A stretch of 64,000 bases of DNA from Escherichia sp. E4742 (lineage in GTDB: Bacteria; Pseudomonadota; Gammaproteobacteria; Enterobacterales; Enterobacteriaceae). The position numbers were made by a program, and so were the translations under genes. The first letter of the stretch is position 1, and every line of letters begins with the position of its first letter. Location: contig NZ_CP040443.1 of assembly GCF_005843885.1 (NCBI RefSeq), positions 3,596,001-3,660,000 on the forward strand, in the 5' to 3' direction. Below are positions 9,104 to 16,584 of this stretch, one piece after another. The notes beneath the pieces were generated by a model, which ran no database searches, was not told the origin of the DNA, and saw only the letters and a program-made list of their open reading frames with translations.

Positions 9104-9352
9104 TTAATCCGCCAGCGAAAACCAGCGTCGCCAGATAAACCGCAGAACAAAATACTCAATAGCGCCCAGCACTAAAAACCACAGGCAAAACAATAAAGTG
9201 TAAAGCTGGCTAAGATCCATCAGATGGAACGTGGTCACCAGTTTTTGTGCCAGCGTCAGCCCCAGTGCGGGAGCGGGCAGCAGCAGGCAAGAGAGAAAAG
9301 CCATCAGCAAAATGCCTGCTGCGGTAGTCAAGGTTTCTAAGGGGTGTTTCAT
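9104..9352 (-). CDS. ybdJ: YbdJ, small two-helix inner-membrane protein (DUF1158)
   Basis: The 82-residue protein has two clear hydrophobic segments, at about residues 10-33 and 48-72, and ends with a basic RFIWRRWF stretch. Its function is unknown. It lies 64 bases before ybdF and 64 bases after ybdK on the same strand, so the three are probably co-transcribed. Length equals the K-12 protein. Confidence 0.92.
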   Translation of the reverse strand: MKHPLETLTTAAGILLMAFLSCLLLPAPALGLTLAQKLVTTFHLMDLSQLYTLLFCLWFLVLGAIEYFVLRFIWRRWFSLAD

Positions 9353-9416
9353 AACATTGTTAAATGTAAGTTAAAACACCATTGTCGGGGATATTCTTCA
9401 GTAAGGCAATTCCTGC

Positions 9417-10535
9417 TTAGTCACCGGCCCAGATCTCACAATGCTTTTTCACCAACCCAATCAGCGAGCCGCCATCGGCGACGAAATCTCGCATCAGCTG
9501 CGCTTCATTCAGACCGCTGACGACCTGACGGTGCAGTGCCTCAATTGCACTCGATGCACCCATTTTATGTGCAGAAGGGGCGATTTTTTCCAGCAATCGT
9601 AAGGTGTCTTCCGTTAGTGGACGACGATCGCCGGTGTGCGGATCGGTAATGACGCCTTCCAGACCATAACGGCAGGCCTGGAAACGGTTGAATTTATACA
9701 GCAGATAATCCTTCTCCTGATGTTTGAACGGGCGTTCTGTCAGTAACCAGTGGGCGGTAGCCTGAATCAATCCCGCCATATTTACCGCATGGCTAAGGGT
9801 TAACGGAGTATCCATCACCCGAACCTCCACCGTGCCAAAATGAGGACTGGGGCGAATATCCCAGTGCAGATCTTTAATGCTGTCGATCATCGTGGTGTAA
9901 CTCAGGCAGCGAAACAGAGCTTCAAATTGTTGCCAGTTACTGACCCACGGCATCGGGCCATTATCGGGAAACGCGGAAAAAATATTCGGTCGTGAGGAAG
10001 CAAAACGCGTATCCGTTCCCTGCATATACGGCGACGCGGCGGAAAGGGCGATAAAGTGCGGCACAAACCGTGACAAGCCGTGCAGCAAATAAATGGCGTC
10101 ATCGCCACTGGCGCAGCCAACATGGACATGCTGACCAAAAACGGTCGCCTGCTGAATGAGATAGCCAAAGTTTTCCAGCGTTCGCTGATAGCGTTCGTTA
10201 TCGCATACCTCCTGACGCTGCCATTTCTGAAACGGGTGCGTGCCACCGCCGCAAATTTCCAGATGATGGTCTGCGGCTGCCTGCAATACGACTTTCTGCA
10301 TCGCTGAAAATTGCCCGGCAGCCTGGTTAATATCACGGCAAACATCCGTCGCCAGCTCCAGCATACTTTCGGTGATATCGTGCTTTACCTCTCCGGCAGT
10401 GATCTCATTTTTAACCGCGTCAATCAGCGTTGAAGAGTCCTGGCTTAAGTCATAGCCCGGCGGATTAACCACCTGCATTTCCAGTTCAATACCGAGGGTA
10501 AAAGGTTCAGAAACATGAAAATTGGGTAATGGCAT
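9417..10535 (-). CDS. ybdK: YbdK, carboxylate-amine ligase (GCS2 family)
   Basis: The 372-residue cytoplasmic enzyme belongs to the GCS2 branch of glutamate-cysteine ligases. K-12 YbdK has weak ATP-dependent gamma-glutamylcysteine-forming activity, and the physiological substrate is not known. Family motifs are visible: TLGIELEMQVV (residues 13-23), GGGTHPF (about 96-102), GQHVHVG (about 134-140) and GTVEVRVMDTP (about 235-245), which carry metal- and ATP-binding residues. It is the first gene of ybdK-ybdJ-ybdF and lies head to head with the GNAT gene, with 141 bases between starts. Confidence 0.95.
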   Translation of the reverse strand: MPLPNFHVSEPFTLGIELEMQVVNPPGYDLSQDSSTLIDAVKNEITAGEVKHDITESMLELATDVCRDINQAAGQFSAMQKVVLQAAADHHLEICGGGTHPFQKWQRQEVCDNERYQRTLENFGYLIQQATVFGQHVHVGCASGDDAIYLLHGLSRFVPHFIALSAASPYMQGTDTRFASSRPNIFSAFPDNGPMPWVSNWQQFEALFRCLSYTTMIDSIKDLHWDIRPSPHFGTVEVRVMDTPLTLSHAVNMAGLIQATAHWLLTERPFKHQEKDYLLYKFNRFQACRYGLEGVITDPHTGDRRPLTEDTLRLLEKIAPSAHKMGASSAIEALHRQVVSGLNEAQLMRDFVADGGSLIGLVKKHCEIWAGD

Positions 10536-10676
10536 AGGTTTCTCTTATGTTGGCGTTTTCATTTCAGTATAGAAGTGGGAGTGGCTGGGCGAGATGCGGA
10601 AGTTCTGGAATGTTTCTTTCTTGTTGTGATTGCGAACTGATATAACAGTTTAAAACATCAGCAAAAGGGGAAGGTC

Positions 10677-11381
10677 GTGCCGGAAATTAATCAATATGGA
10701 CAGACGGTCGGCGATGCGCTGCCGGACTGGCAAGGTGCAGCGGTTTTACCGCGTCATTTACTGGAAGGACAATGGTGTCGACTGGAGCCACTAGACGCGC
10801 AACGTCACGCAGGCGATCTGTTTGATGCATATGCTCAGGCGCCAGACGAACGTAACTGGACGTGGCTTGCCAGCAGTCGTCCGGCAAGTGTTGCTGCTAC
10901 CGAGTCATGGATTGCTGGCAAAGTGAATGATCTTTCACTGGTGCCCTTTGCCGTGGTTGATAATCGTTCTGCGCGGGCCGTTGGGCTGGTCTGTTTTATG
11001 GCAATCGAACGCGAACATGGTTCGGTTGAAATCGGCCATGTTACCTGGTCACCGCGAATGAAGAATAGCGTGCTCGGTACAGAAGCGATCTGGTTACTTT
11101 TGCAATGCGCGTTTGCTCATAATTATCGGCGCGTGGAGTGGAAATGTGATTCGCTTAATCTGGCATCACGCCGCGCTGCTGAACGTTTAGGTTTTGTTTT
11201 TGAAGGTCGTTTCCGGCAGAAAATCGTGCGCAAAGGGCGTAACCGTGACAGCGATTGGTTATCGATTATTGATAGCGAATGGCCGCAATGTGGCAAGGTG
11301 CTGCAGAGCTGGCTGGCGGAGGAGAATTTTGACGAGCTGGGAGGGCAGAAAAAAAGCCTGGCCCAGTTGCGGATCGGATAA
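10677..11381 (+). CDS. GNAT N-acetyltransferase, RimJ/RimL-like
   Basis: The 234-residue product has a GNAT fold typical of the RimJ/RimL-like group: EGQWCRLEPLDAQRHAGDL near residues 30-48, the beta4 segment SVEIGHVTWSP (about 117-127), an acetyl-CoA loop region MKNSVLGTEA, and the C-terminal signature DSLNLASRRAAERLGFVFEG (about 160-179). The substrate, protein or small molecule, cannot be read from sequence. GTG 10677 has AGGGG six bases upstream. It is divergent from ybdK and precedes hokE. I do not recall it in the K-12 order ybdK-hokE-IS186-entD, so it is probably variable among E. coli strains. Confidence 0.85.
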   Translation: MPEINQYGQTVGDALPDWQGAAVLPRHLLEGQWCRLEPLDAQRHAGDLFDAYAQAPDERNWTWLASSRPASVAATESWIAGKVNDLSLVPFAVVDNRSARAVGLVCFMAIEREHGSVEIGHVTWSPRMKNSVLGTEAIWLLLQCAFAHNYRRVEWKCDSLNLASRRAAERLGFVFEGRFRQKIVRKGRNRDSDWLSIIDSEWPQCGKVLQSWLAEENFDELGGQKKSLAQLRIG

Positions 11382-11439
11382 TGAATGACGGAAAGTCCGA
11401 AACAGGATTTGCTGTATAAATAAACAGCTATTTTGCTAA

Positions 11440-11608
11440 GAGGAAGGATAAGATAACGGCGGGTGCCTGAAGATTTCCGGTTTCAGGTTTACTCTGAGGT
11501 CTGGAAAGATGAAGCCCCAGGACGATATTTCTATCAACCCTGGGGCTGCCACTCCAAACCCGAACAATTTGGATGGTAGTCCCTTCTTCGCATGGAGGCA
11601 ATATAAAC
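11440..11608 (+). promoter_or_regulatory. hokE mRNA leader (mok/sok-binding region)
   Basis: The stretch ahead of hokE has the layout of hok-family leaders: GCGGGTGCCTGAAGATTTCCGG, a region complementary to the antisense RNA at about 11505-11570, and a purine-rich ribosome site (ATGGAGGCAA) before the hokE ATG. In the family, translation of hok is coupled to an overlapping leader reading frame that the antisense RNA blocks. An open frame beginning ATGAAGCCC at 11509 runs across hokE in another frame and could be that leader frame. Confidence 0.6.
11505..11570 (-). ncRNA. sokE: SokE-type antisense RNA
   Basis: Read on the minus strand, this stretch has AGCCCCAGGGTTGATAGA...GTCCTGGGGCTTCATCTTT, the same plan as SokC/SokB: a short 5' region followed by a hairpin with arms AGCCCCA/TGGGGCT (11513-11519 and 11541-11547) and a partly T-rich tail. 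It would pair with the hokE leader and stop translation of the toxin. Exact ends are estimates. The promoter is not obvious and expression is unproven. Confidence 0.6.
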
Positions 11609-11761
11609 ATGCTGACGAAATATGCCCTTGTGGCAGTCATAGTGCTGTGTTTAACGGTGCTGGGATTTACGCTTCTGGTCGGAGACTCACTGTGTGAGTT
11701 CACCGTAAAGGAACGTAATATTGAGTTTAAGGCTGTTCTCGCTTACGAACCGAAGAAGTAG
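11609..11761 (+). CDS. hokE: HokE, type I toxin (small membrane protein)
   Basis: The 50-residue protein is MLTKYALVAVIVLCL... with a single membrane segment (about residues 6-25), conserved Cys residues (C14 and the C of DSLCEF) and the family C-terminus LAYEPKK. Hok proteins insert in the inner membrane and collapse the potential when antisense repression fails. The ATG at 11609 is preceded by GGAGGCAA; longer in-frame upstream starts would break the family length. In MG1655, as I recall, an IS186 copy follows hokE directly; here none is present and the 3' region is intact. Confidence 0.93.
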   Translation: MLTKYALVAVIVLCLTVLGFTLLVGDSLCEFTVKERNIEFKAVLAYEPKK

Positions 11762-11767
11762 CCGTTG

Positions 11768-11863
11768 TGCGGGGAGTAATCCCCGCATATCCGGTTGTCA
11801 GGTCAGGAATGGTAAGGCACCTGCTTTACACTTTCGCCCGCAGTCAGTGATGGCTGCGGGCGA
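11768..11863 (+). terminator. 3' hairpins of the hokE transcript
   Basis: Two stem-loops follow the hokE stop: TGCGGGG/CCCCGCA (11768-11787) and CGCCCGCAG/CTGCGGGCG (about 11835-11862). Neither has a strong T-run, so they may stabilise or fold the hok mRNA, whose family relies on 3'-5' pairing, as much as terminate it. The convergent entD ends at 11884, about 20 bases beyond. Confidence 0.5.
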
Positions 11864-11883
11864 ATCGCTCCGGGTATTGTCAA

Positions 11884-12504
11884 TTAATCGTGTTGGCACA
11901 GCGTTATGACTATCTTTTCTTTTATCTGCCAGTGCACAGCAAACTTCTCACCATCTCGACGAATGATGATCTGCTGTTTATTCCAGTTAATTATTTGATA
12001 ATTCAGAAAACCTTGTTCTGTCTGTAACTTGCTTGCCTTAAATGCACTTTCTTTTGCTGAAAATGCCAGTGTAAGCGCCATAGGGAAAGGTAAATCGCAG
12101 CCTGTAATAATCTCGTGTTCAGTGTGGGTAATAATGTTGTCTGTCAATTCTGCCGCTGTTTGCGCAGAAAAAATTTCTTCGATATCAATGCCAATCGGTT
12201 GACGGGAAACCACGGCTAATGCCGTAGTCCCGCAGTGGCTAATACTGCCGTATACCTCCGCAGGCCACACAGGTTGGCGTAGCTCGCCGATTGCGGGTAC
12301 ACATTTATAGCCATATTCCCGCAACGCATAAACAGCAGCAATCCGTCCGGCTAAATGCTCTGTTTTACGCTTCCGTCCAGCGTGTTGCAGTTGCGCGTAG
12401 TGCGGCAGCCAGAGTAAATCCTGCTCGCGAAAACTCGCCGGATCAAACTCAACAAAATGCAGCGTATGTCCGGCAAAGGGGAGGGCGGTATGCGTAGTTT
12501 TCAT
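11884..12504 (-). CDS. entD: EntD, phosphopantetheinyl transferase for enterobactin synthase
   Basis: The 206-residue enzyme moves 4'-phosphopantetheine from CoA to the carrier domains of EntB and EntF. The two hallmarks of the family are present: GIDIEEI (Mg2+/CoA binding) and FSAKESAFKA with its catalytic Glu/Lys. The start MKTTHTALPF at 12504 matches the accepted K-12 start; MVDMK three codons earlier is an alternative, and longer frames run into the REP elements. The C-terminal third (HTEHEIITGCDLPFPMALT, SKLQTEQGFLNYQ) differs at many positions from K-12 EntD as I recall it, more than nearby genes do. Confidence 0.96.
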   Translation of the reverse strand: MKTTHTALPFAGHTLHFVEFDPASFREQDLLWLPHYAQLQHAGRKRKTEHLAGRIAAVYALREYGYKCVPAIGELRQPVWPAEVYGSISHCGTTALAVVSRQPIGIDIEEIFSAQTAAELTDNIITHTEHEIITGCDLPFPMALTLAFSAKESAFKASKLQTEQGFLNYQIINWNKQQIIIRRDGEKFAVHWQIKEKIVITLCQHD

Positions 12505-12540
12505 GTCGACCATATTAGAGACTGATGACAAACGCAAAAC

Positions 12541-12640
12541 TGCCTGATGCGCTACGCTTATCAGGCCTACGTGGTCCTGCAATATATTGAATTGGCAAGA
12601 TTTTGTAGGCCGGATAAGGCGTTCACGCCGCATCCGGCAT
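12541..12640. repeat. REP pair (BIME) between entD and fepA
   Basis: A left REP arm (TGCCTGATGCGCTACGCTTATCAGGCC in outline) and a right arm (GTAGGCCGGATAAGGCG...GCCGCATCCGGCA) face each other across about 35 bases. Both arms keep the REP consensus better than the pair at 7777-7867. It lies 38 bases past the fepA stop, upstream of entD on the same strand, where it may damp read-through or protect fepA mRNA. Confidence 0.9.
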
Positions 12641-12677
12641 GAACGACGCGCACTTTGTCAACAATCTGACGTTAGCA

Positions 12678-14918
12678 TCAGAAGTGAGTATTAATGCTCA
12701 TATACCACGTACGTCCCGGCTCGTTATAGGTATACGCCCCGGCACCGGCGATATAGTTAGCTCCTGCCAGATCGCCTGTGGTCTGGGCATTACCCGCACG
12801 CCACAAACGCTTGTCGAACAGGTTGTCCACGCCACCGGTCAGACTGACATTCTTCGTCACATCCCAGGTCGCGCTCAGACCCACAATGCTGTACGGACTG
12901 ATTTCTTTGGTTTCCGGGCCAACCGCTGGCTGACCTTTGTAGTTGTACTTCTTCGGCTGCTGCTTGCCGTACCAGGTGAAGGTCGTTTGCATCGACAAAT
13001 CTTCTCGTGCCTGCCAGCTCAGCGTTGAGTTCAACGTATACTCCGGGATGATCGACAAACGGTCGCCCGTGGTTTTGTTTTCACTCTTCAGCATATAAGT
13101 GATGTTATTGGTCCACATCACCGTTTCGCTAACCGGTACGTTTAACGATCCTTCCAGACCTTCAACCACCGCTTTCGGCACGTTATCCCACTGGTAGAGA
13201 TCGGTGCCAGCCGCATTTTGCCCTACAGCCACATAGCCCGCTTCAATCTTATTGCGATAATCGTTACGGAACCAGGTGACGCCCGCCAGCCAGCCGTCGC
13301 GTTTGAACTCCAGACCAATCTCTTTGTTGATACTGGTTTCCGCTTTCAGGTCATCGTTCCCCTGCAGATAGCAGCCGCCCGCGCTGGCGTAACAGCCCTG
13401 ACCTTTACTGTAGAGAATGTAGTTCGGGTTAGTCTGGTACAGGCTCGGCGCTTTATAGGCGCGGGCAATGCCCATTTTCAGCGTGAAGTCATCGCCTAAT
13501 CCTTGCGATATGTTCAGCGCCGGACTCCAGTTATCGCCAACAATGCTGTGATGATCGAAACGCAGCCCCGGCGTTACGATGGTGCTGTCAGTCAGCTCCA
13601 TGTTGTTTTCGGCAAACAACGAGAAAATTTCTGCTTTTGAATATGGGCTACGGTCGGTGGCACTCACACCATCAATAGCACCACCGGTATTCGTTCCGGT
13701 CAGCGCCTGGGTGTTGGAACTTAAGTCCTTCATCCGCTGCTGATTCCACTCCGTACCCAGCGTCAGCGTCTGGTTAACAAGGAAATCAATCGGCAGGTTA
13801 ACTTCGCTGTGCAACATCACGTCATCAAGATCGATATCGACGAAATCCTGTGTCGCTTTTTCGTTAAATTTCCCTTCGGTGCCGCCCGCCAGACCTTCCG
13901 GAATACGTGAGTTTCGCGTGTGTTCGTACTGCACCCAGTTACTGGTGGTCACGCCGTTATCCCAGCCACCGTTCCAGGTCAGCGAGTAGTTCTGGCGATA
14001 CAAGCGGTTGGTTTCATCACCATATTTCGAGCGGGTATAGGAATCGGAGTTGGTGTTCTGTGTGTCGCCCGCATACAGGTTGCCCTGGCGGCTGTAGCCT
14101 GCTTCCAGTTCGAGTGATTGCAGAGGCGCGAAGTCCCAGCGAACTACGCCATTAATATCCTTGTTGATCACCCCTTCGCGCCCGGCGGGCAGCGTATCCG
14201 CATATGTACCGGCACGCGCGGACTGATGGCCCTGGTTGATATCCCACGCGTCAGCCTGGGTTTTGTCGAGGTTGCCATATAAACGGAAGCTGAATTCATC
14301 ACCCAGCGGGCCGGTCAGGCTGAAGTTGGTGCGTTTGGTGGCACCTTCCTCTTTATGTTCTGGGGCGTTGAAATAAGCATCCCAGGAGCCGTGCCACTCA
14401 CCGCTGCCTTTTTTGGTAATGATGTTAACTACGCCGCCCGCCGCGCCGTTGCCATAACGCGCAGCTGCCGGACCACGCAGAACTTCAATACGTTCAATCA
14501 TTTCAGGCGGCACCCAGGAGGTATCACCACGGGTATCGCGCTCGCCACGCCAGCCCTGACGCACCGAGTTACGGCTGCTGACCGGCTTGCCGTCAATCAA
14601 AATCAGCGTGTTTTCCGGCCCCATGCCGCGAATATCAATCTGGCGGTTATTACCACGCTGACCACTGGTGGAGTTACCGGTCAGGTTAACGCCTGGCATG
14701 GTACGGATGATCTCCGACACATCGCGGGCAACTGGGTTTTTGCGGATTTCATCTGCGGTGATGGTCGAAACGCCAGGCGCCTGCAAGTTCTGCTCTGCGG
14801 CGGTAACGACAATGGTATCGTCATGTGAAACAGGAGTATCGGTCGGCTCTTGTGCCTGCGCTACCCCATAAATCCCCAGATTGACCAACAAGGCCAGGGA
14901 ATGAATCTTCTTGTTCAT
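12678..14918 (-). CDS. fepA: FepA, TonB-dependent ferric enterobactin receptor
   Basis: The 746-residue precursor has a 22-residue signal peptide (MNKKIHSLALLVNLG..., cut after AQA). The TonB box DDTIVVTA follows at about residues 34-41, then a plug domain (VARDVSEIIRTMPGVNL..., GMGPENTLILIDG) and a beta barrel ending in the C-terminal Phe of NTHF. It binds ferric enterobactin and is also the receptor for colicins B and D. The start at 14918 gives the K-12 length; an in-frame ATG 20 codons upstream lies in the regulatory region. It is transcribed away from fes across a Fur-box region and reads toward entD. Confidence 0.98.
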   Translation of the reverse strand: MNKKIHSLALLVNLGIYGVAQAQEPTDTPVSHDDTIVVTAAEQNLQAPGVSTITADEIRKNPVARDVSEIIRTMPGVNLTGNSTSGQRGNNRQIDIRGMGPENTLILIDGKPVSSRNSVRQGWRGERDTRGDTSWVPPEMIERIEVLRGPAAARYGNGAAGGVVNIITKKGSGEWHGSWDAYFNAPEHKEEGATKRTNFSLTGPLGDEFSFRLYGNLDKTQADAWDINQGHQSARAGTYADTLPAGREGVINKDINGVVRWDFAPLQSLELEAGYSRQGNLYAGDTQNTNSDSYTRSKYGDETNRLYRQNYSLTWNGGWDNGVTTSNWVQYEHTRNSRIPEGLAGGTEGKFNEKATQDFVDIDLDDVMLHSEVNLPIDFLVNQTLTLGTEWNQQRMKDLSSNTQALTGTNTGGAIDGVSATDRSPYSKAEIFSLFAENNMELTDSTIVTPGLRFDHHSIVGDNWSPALNISQGLGDDFTLKMGIARAYKAPSLYQTNPNYILYSKGQGCYASAGGCYLQGNDDLKAETSINKEIGLEFKRDGWLAGVTWFRNDYRNKIEAGYVAVGQNAAGTDLYQWDNVPKAVVEGLEGSLNVPVSETVMWTNNITYMLKSENKTTGDRLSIIPEYTLNSTLSWQAREDLSMQTTFTWYGKQQPKKYNYKGQPAVGPETKEISPYSIVGLSATWDVTKNVSLTGGVDNLFDKRLWRAGNAQTTGDLAGANYIAGAGAYTYNEPGRTWYMSINTHF

Positions 14919-15078
14919 TGTTTTATTCCTGCATTTTTGCCACGAATTGCAACTGTCGGGCATGGTCGTCATCAACACGACGCATCCCGCTACCGCGAAA
15001 ACCTTTGATCCTGAAAGACACGCAGTGCAGTTGGTTAATTAATGTGCGCGCTTGACATGGCGCGCCAATACGCTATTG

Positions 15079-15113
15079 CAAATGCAAATAGTTATCAATA
15101 ATATTATCAATAT
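15079..15113. promoter_or_regulatory. Fur-box region between fepA and fes
   Basis: The stretch GCAAATGCAAATAG, TTATCAATAATATTATCAA contains overlapping matches to the Fur consensus (repeats of GATAAT/ATTATC). It sits in the 242-base divergent region between fepA (minus) and fes (plus), where both known promoters are repressed by Fe(II)-Fur. Exact operator limits cannot be set by eye. Confidence 0.75.
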
Positions 15114-15160
15114 ATTTCTGCAATCAATAAAAAATTGCACAGTAAACATGGGGTTATGGT

Positions 15161-16363
15161 GTGACGGCGTTAAACGTGGGAAGTGAGAGCTGGTGGCAGT
15201 CGAAACATGGCCCGGAATGGCAGTGTCTTAATGACGAAATATATCAGGTCACTTTCTGGTGGCGTGACCCTCATGGTTCTGAAGACCGCTCGACGGTGAA
15301 GTGCGTATGGGTTTACATCACTGGCGTTACCGATCACCATCAGAACAGCCATCCCCAGTCGATGCAGCGCATTGCAGGCACCGACGTTTGGCAGTGGACG
15401 ACACAACTCAATGCCAACTGGCGCGGCAGCTACTGTTTTATTCCCACCGAACGTGATGACATTTTTTCTGCACCATCACCCGATCGCCTCGAATTACGCG
15501 AAGGCTGGCGAAAACTATTACCCCAGGCGATAGCCGATCCTTTGAATCCGCAAAGCTGGAAAGGCGGGCGAGGGCACGCTGTTTCTGCACTCGAAATGCC
15601 GCAAGCGCCTCTGCAACCGGGATGGGATTGTCCGCAAGCGCCAGAAATAGCAGCCAAAGAAATTATCTGGAAAAGTGAACGGTTGAAAAATTCACGCCGT
15701 GTATGGATTTTTACCACCGGCGATGTACCAGCAGAAGAACGTCCGCTGGCAGTTTTGCTTGATGGCGAATTTTGGGCGCAGAGTATGCCCGTCTGGCCTG
15801 CGCTGACTTCGCTGACCCATCGTCAGCAACTTCCTCCCGCCGTGTATGTGTTGATCGACGCTATCGACACCACGCACCGCGCTCACGAACTGCCGTGTAA
15901 TGCCGATTTCTGGCTGGCAGTACAGCAAGAGTTATTACCCCTGGTGAAAGCTATTGCCCCTTTTAGCGATCGCGGCGATCGCACCGTGGTTGCCGGGCAG
16001 AGTTTTGGTGGGCTTTCCGCGCTGTATGCCGGACTGCACTGGCCTGAACGCTTTGGCTGTGTATTAAGCCAGTCAGGATCGTACTGGTGGCCGCATCGGG
16101 GCGGGCAGCAAGAGGGCGTGTTACTTGAACAGCTTAAAGCTGGTGAAGTTAGCGCCGAAGGTCTGCGCATTGTGCTGGAAGCGGGTATTCGCGAGCCGAT
16201 GATTATGCGGGCCAATCAGGCGCTGTATGCGCAATTACACCCCATAAAAGAATCCATTTTCTGGCGTCAGGTTGACGGCGGACATGATGCGCTTTGTTGG
16301 CGCGGTGGCTTGATGCAGGGGCTAATCGACCTCTGGCAACCACTTTTCCATGACAGGAGTTGA
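15161..16363 (+). CDS. fes: Fes, ferric enterobactin esterase
   Basis: The 400-residue cytoplasmic hydrolase cuts the trilactone of ferric enterobactin to release iron. The C-terminal alpha/beta-hydrolase domain (about 180-400, D-alanyl esterase-like) carries Ser281 in AGQSFGG and a His in GGHDALCW near the end. The N-terminal 150 residues form the enterochelin-esterase-specific domain. Translation begins at the GTG at 15161, giving the same N-terminus and length as K-12. It is the first gene of fes-ybdZ-entF; ybdZ starts two bases after its stop. Confidence 0.98.
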   Translation: MTALNVGSESWWQSKHGPEWQCLNDEIYQVTFWWRDPHGSEDRSTVKCVWVYITGVTDHHQNSHPQSMQRIAGTDVWQWTTQLNANWRGSYCFIPTERDDIFSAPSPDRLELREGWRKLLPQAIADPLNPQSWKGGRGHAVSALEMPQAPLQPGWDCPQAPEIAAKEIIWKSERLKNSRRVWIFTTGDVPAEERPLAVLLDGEFWAQSMPVWPALTSLTHRQQLPPAVYVLIDAIDTTHRAHELPCNADFWLAVQQELLPLVKAIAPFSDRGDRTVVAGQSFGGLSALYAGLHWPERFGCVLSQSGSYWWPHRGGQQEGVLLEQLKAGEVSAEGLRIVLEAGIREPMIMRANQALYAQLHPIKESIFWRQVDGGHDALCWRGGLMQGLIDLWQPLFHDRS

Positions 16364-16365
16364 AT

Positions 16366-16584
16366 ATGGCATTCAGTAATCCCTTCGATGATCCACAGGG
16401 AGCGTTTTACATTTTGCGCAATGCGCAGGGGCAATTCAGTCTGTGGCCGCAACAATGCGCCTTACCGGCAGGCTGGGACATTGTGTGTCAGCCGCAGTCA
16501 CAAGAGTCCTGCCAGCAGTGGCTGGAAGCCCACTGGCGTACTCTGACACCGGCGAATTTCACCCAGTTGCAGGAGGCGCAATGA
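16366..16584 (+). CDS. ybdZ: YbdZ, MbtH-like partner of EntF
   Basis: The 72-residue MbtH-family protein has the family signature NPFDD, LRNAQGQFSLWP and the Trp-rich region ending HWRTLTP. MbtH-like proteins bind NRPS adenylation domains and aid their folding and activity; YbdZ does this for EntF. The ATG at 16366 is preferred over the in-frame TTG two codons earlier because AGGAG lies at the proper distance. The stop overlaps the entF ATG by four bases (ATGA), pointing to translational coupling. Confidence 0.97.
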   Translation: MAFSNPFDDPQGAFYILRNAQGQFSLWPQQCALPAGWDIVCQPQSQESCQQWLEAHWRTLTPANFTQLQEAQ

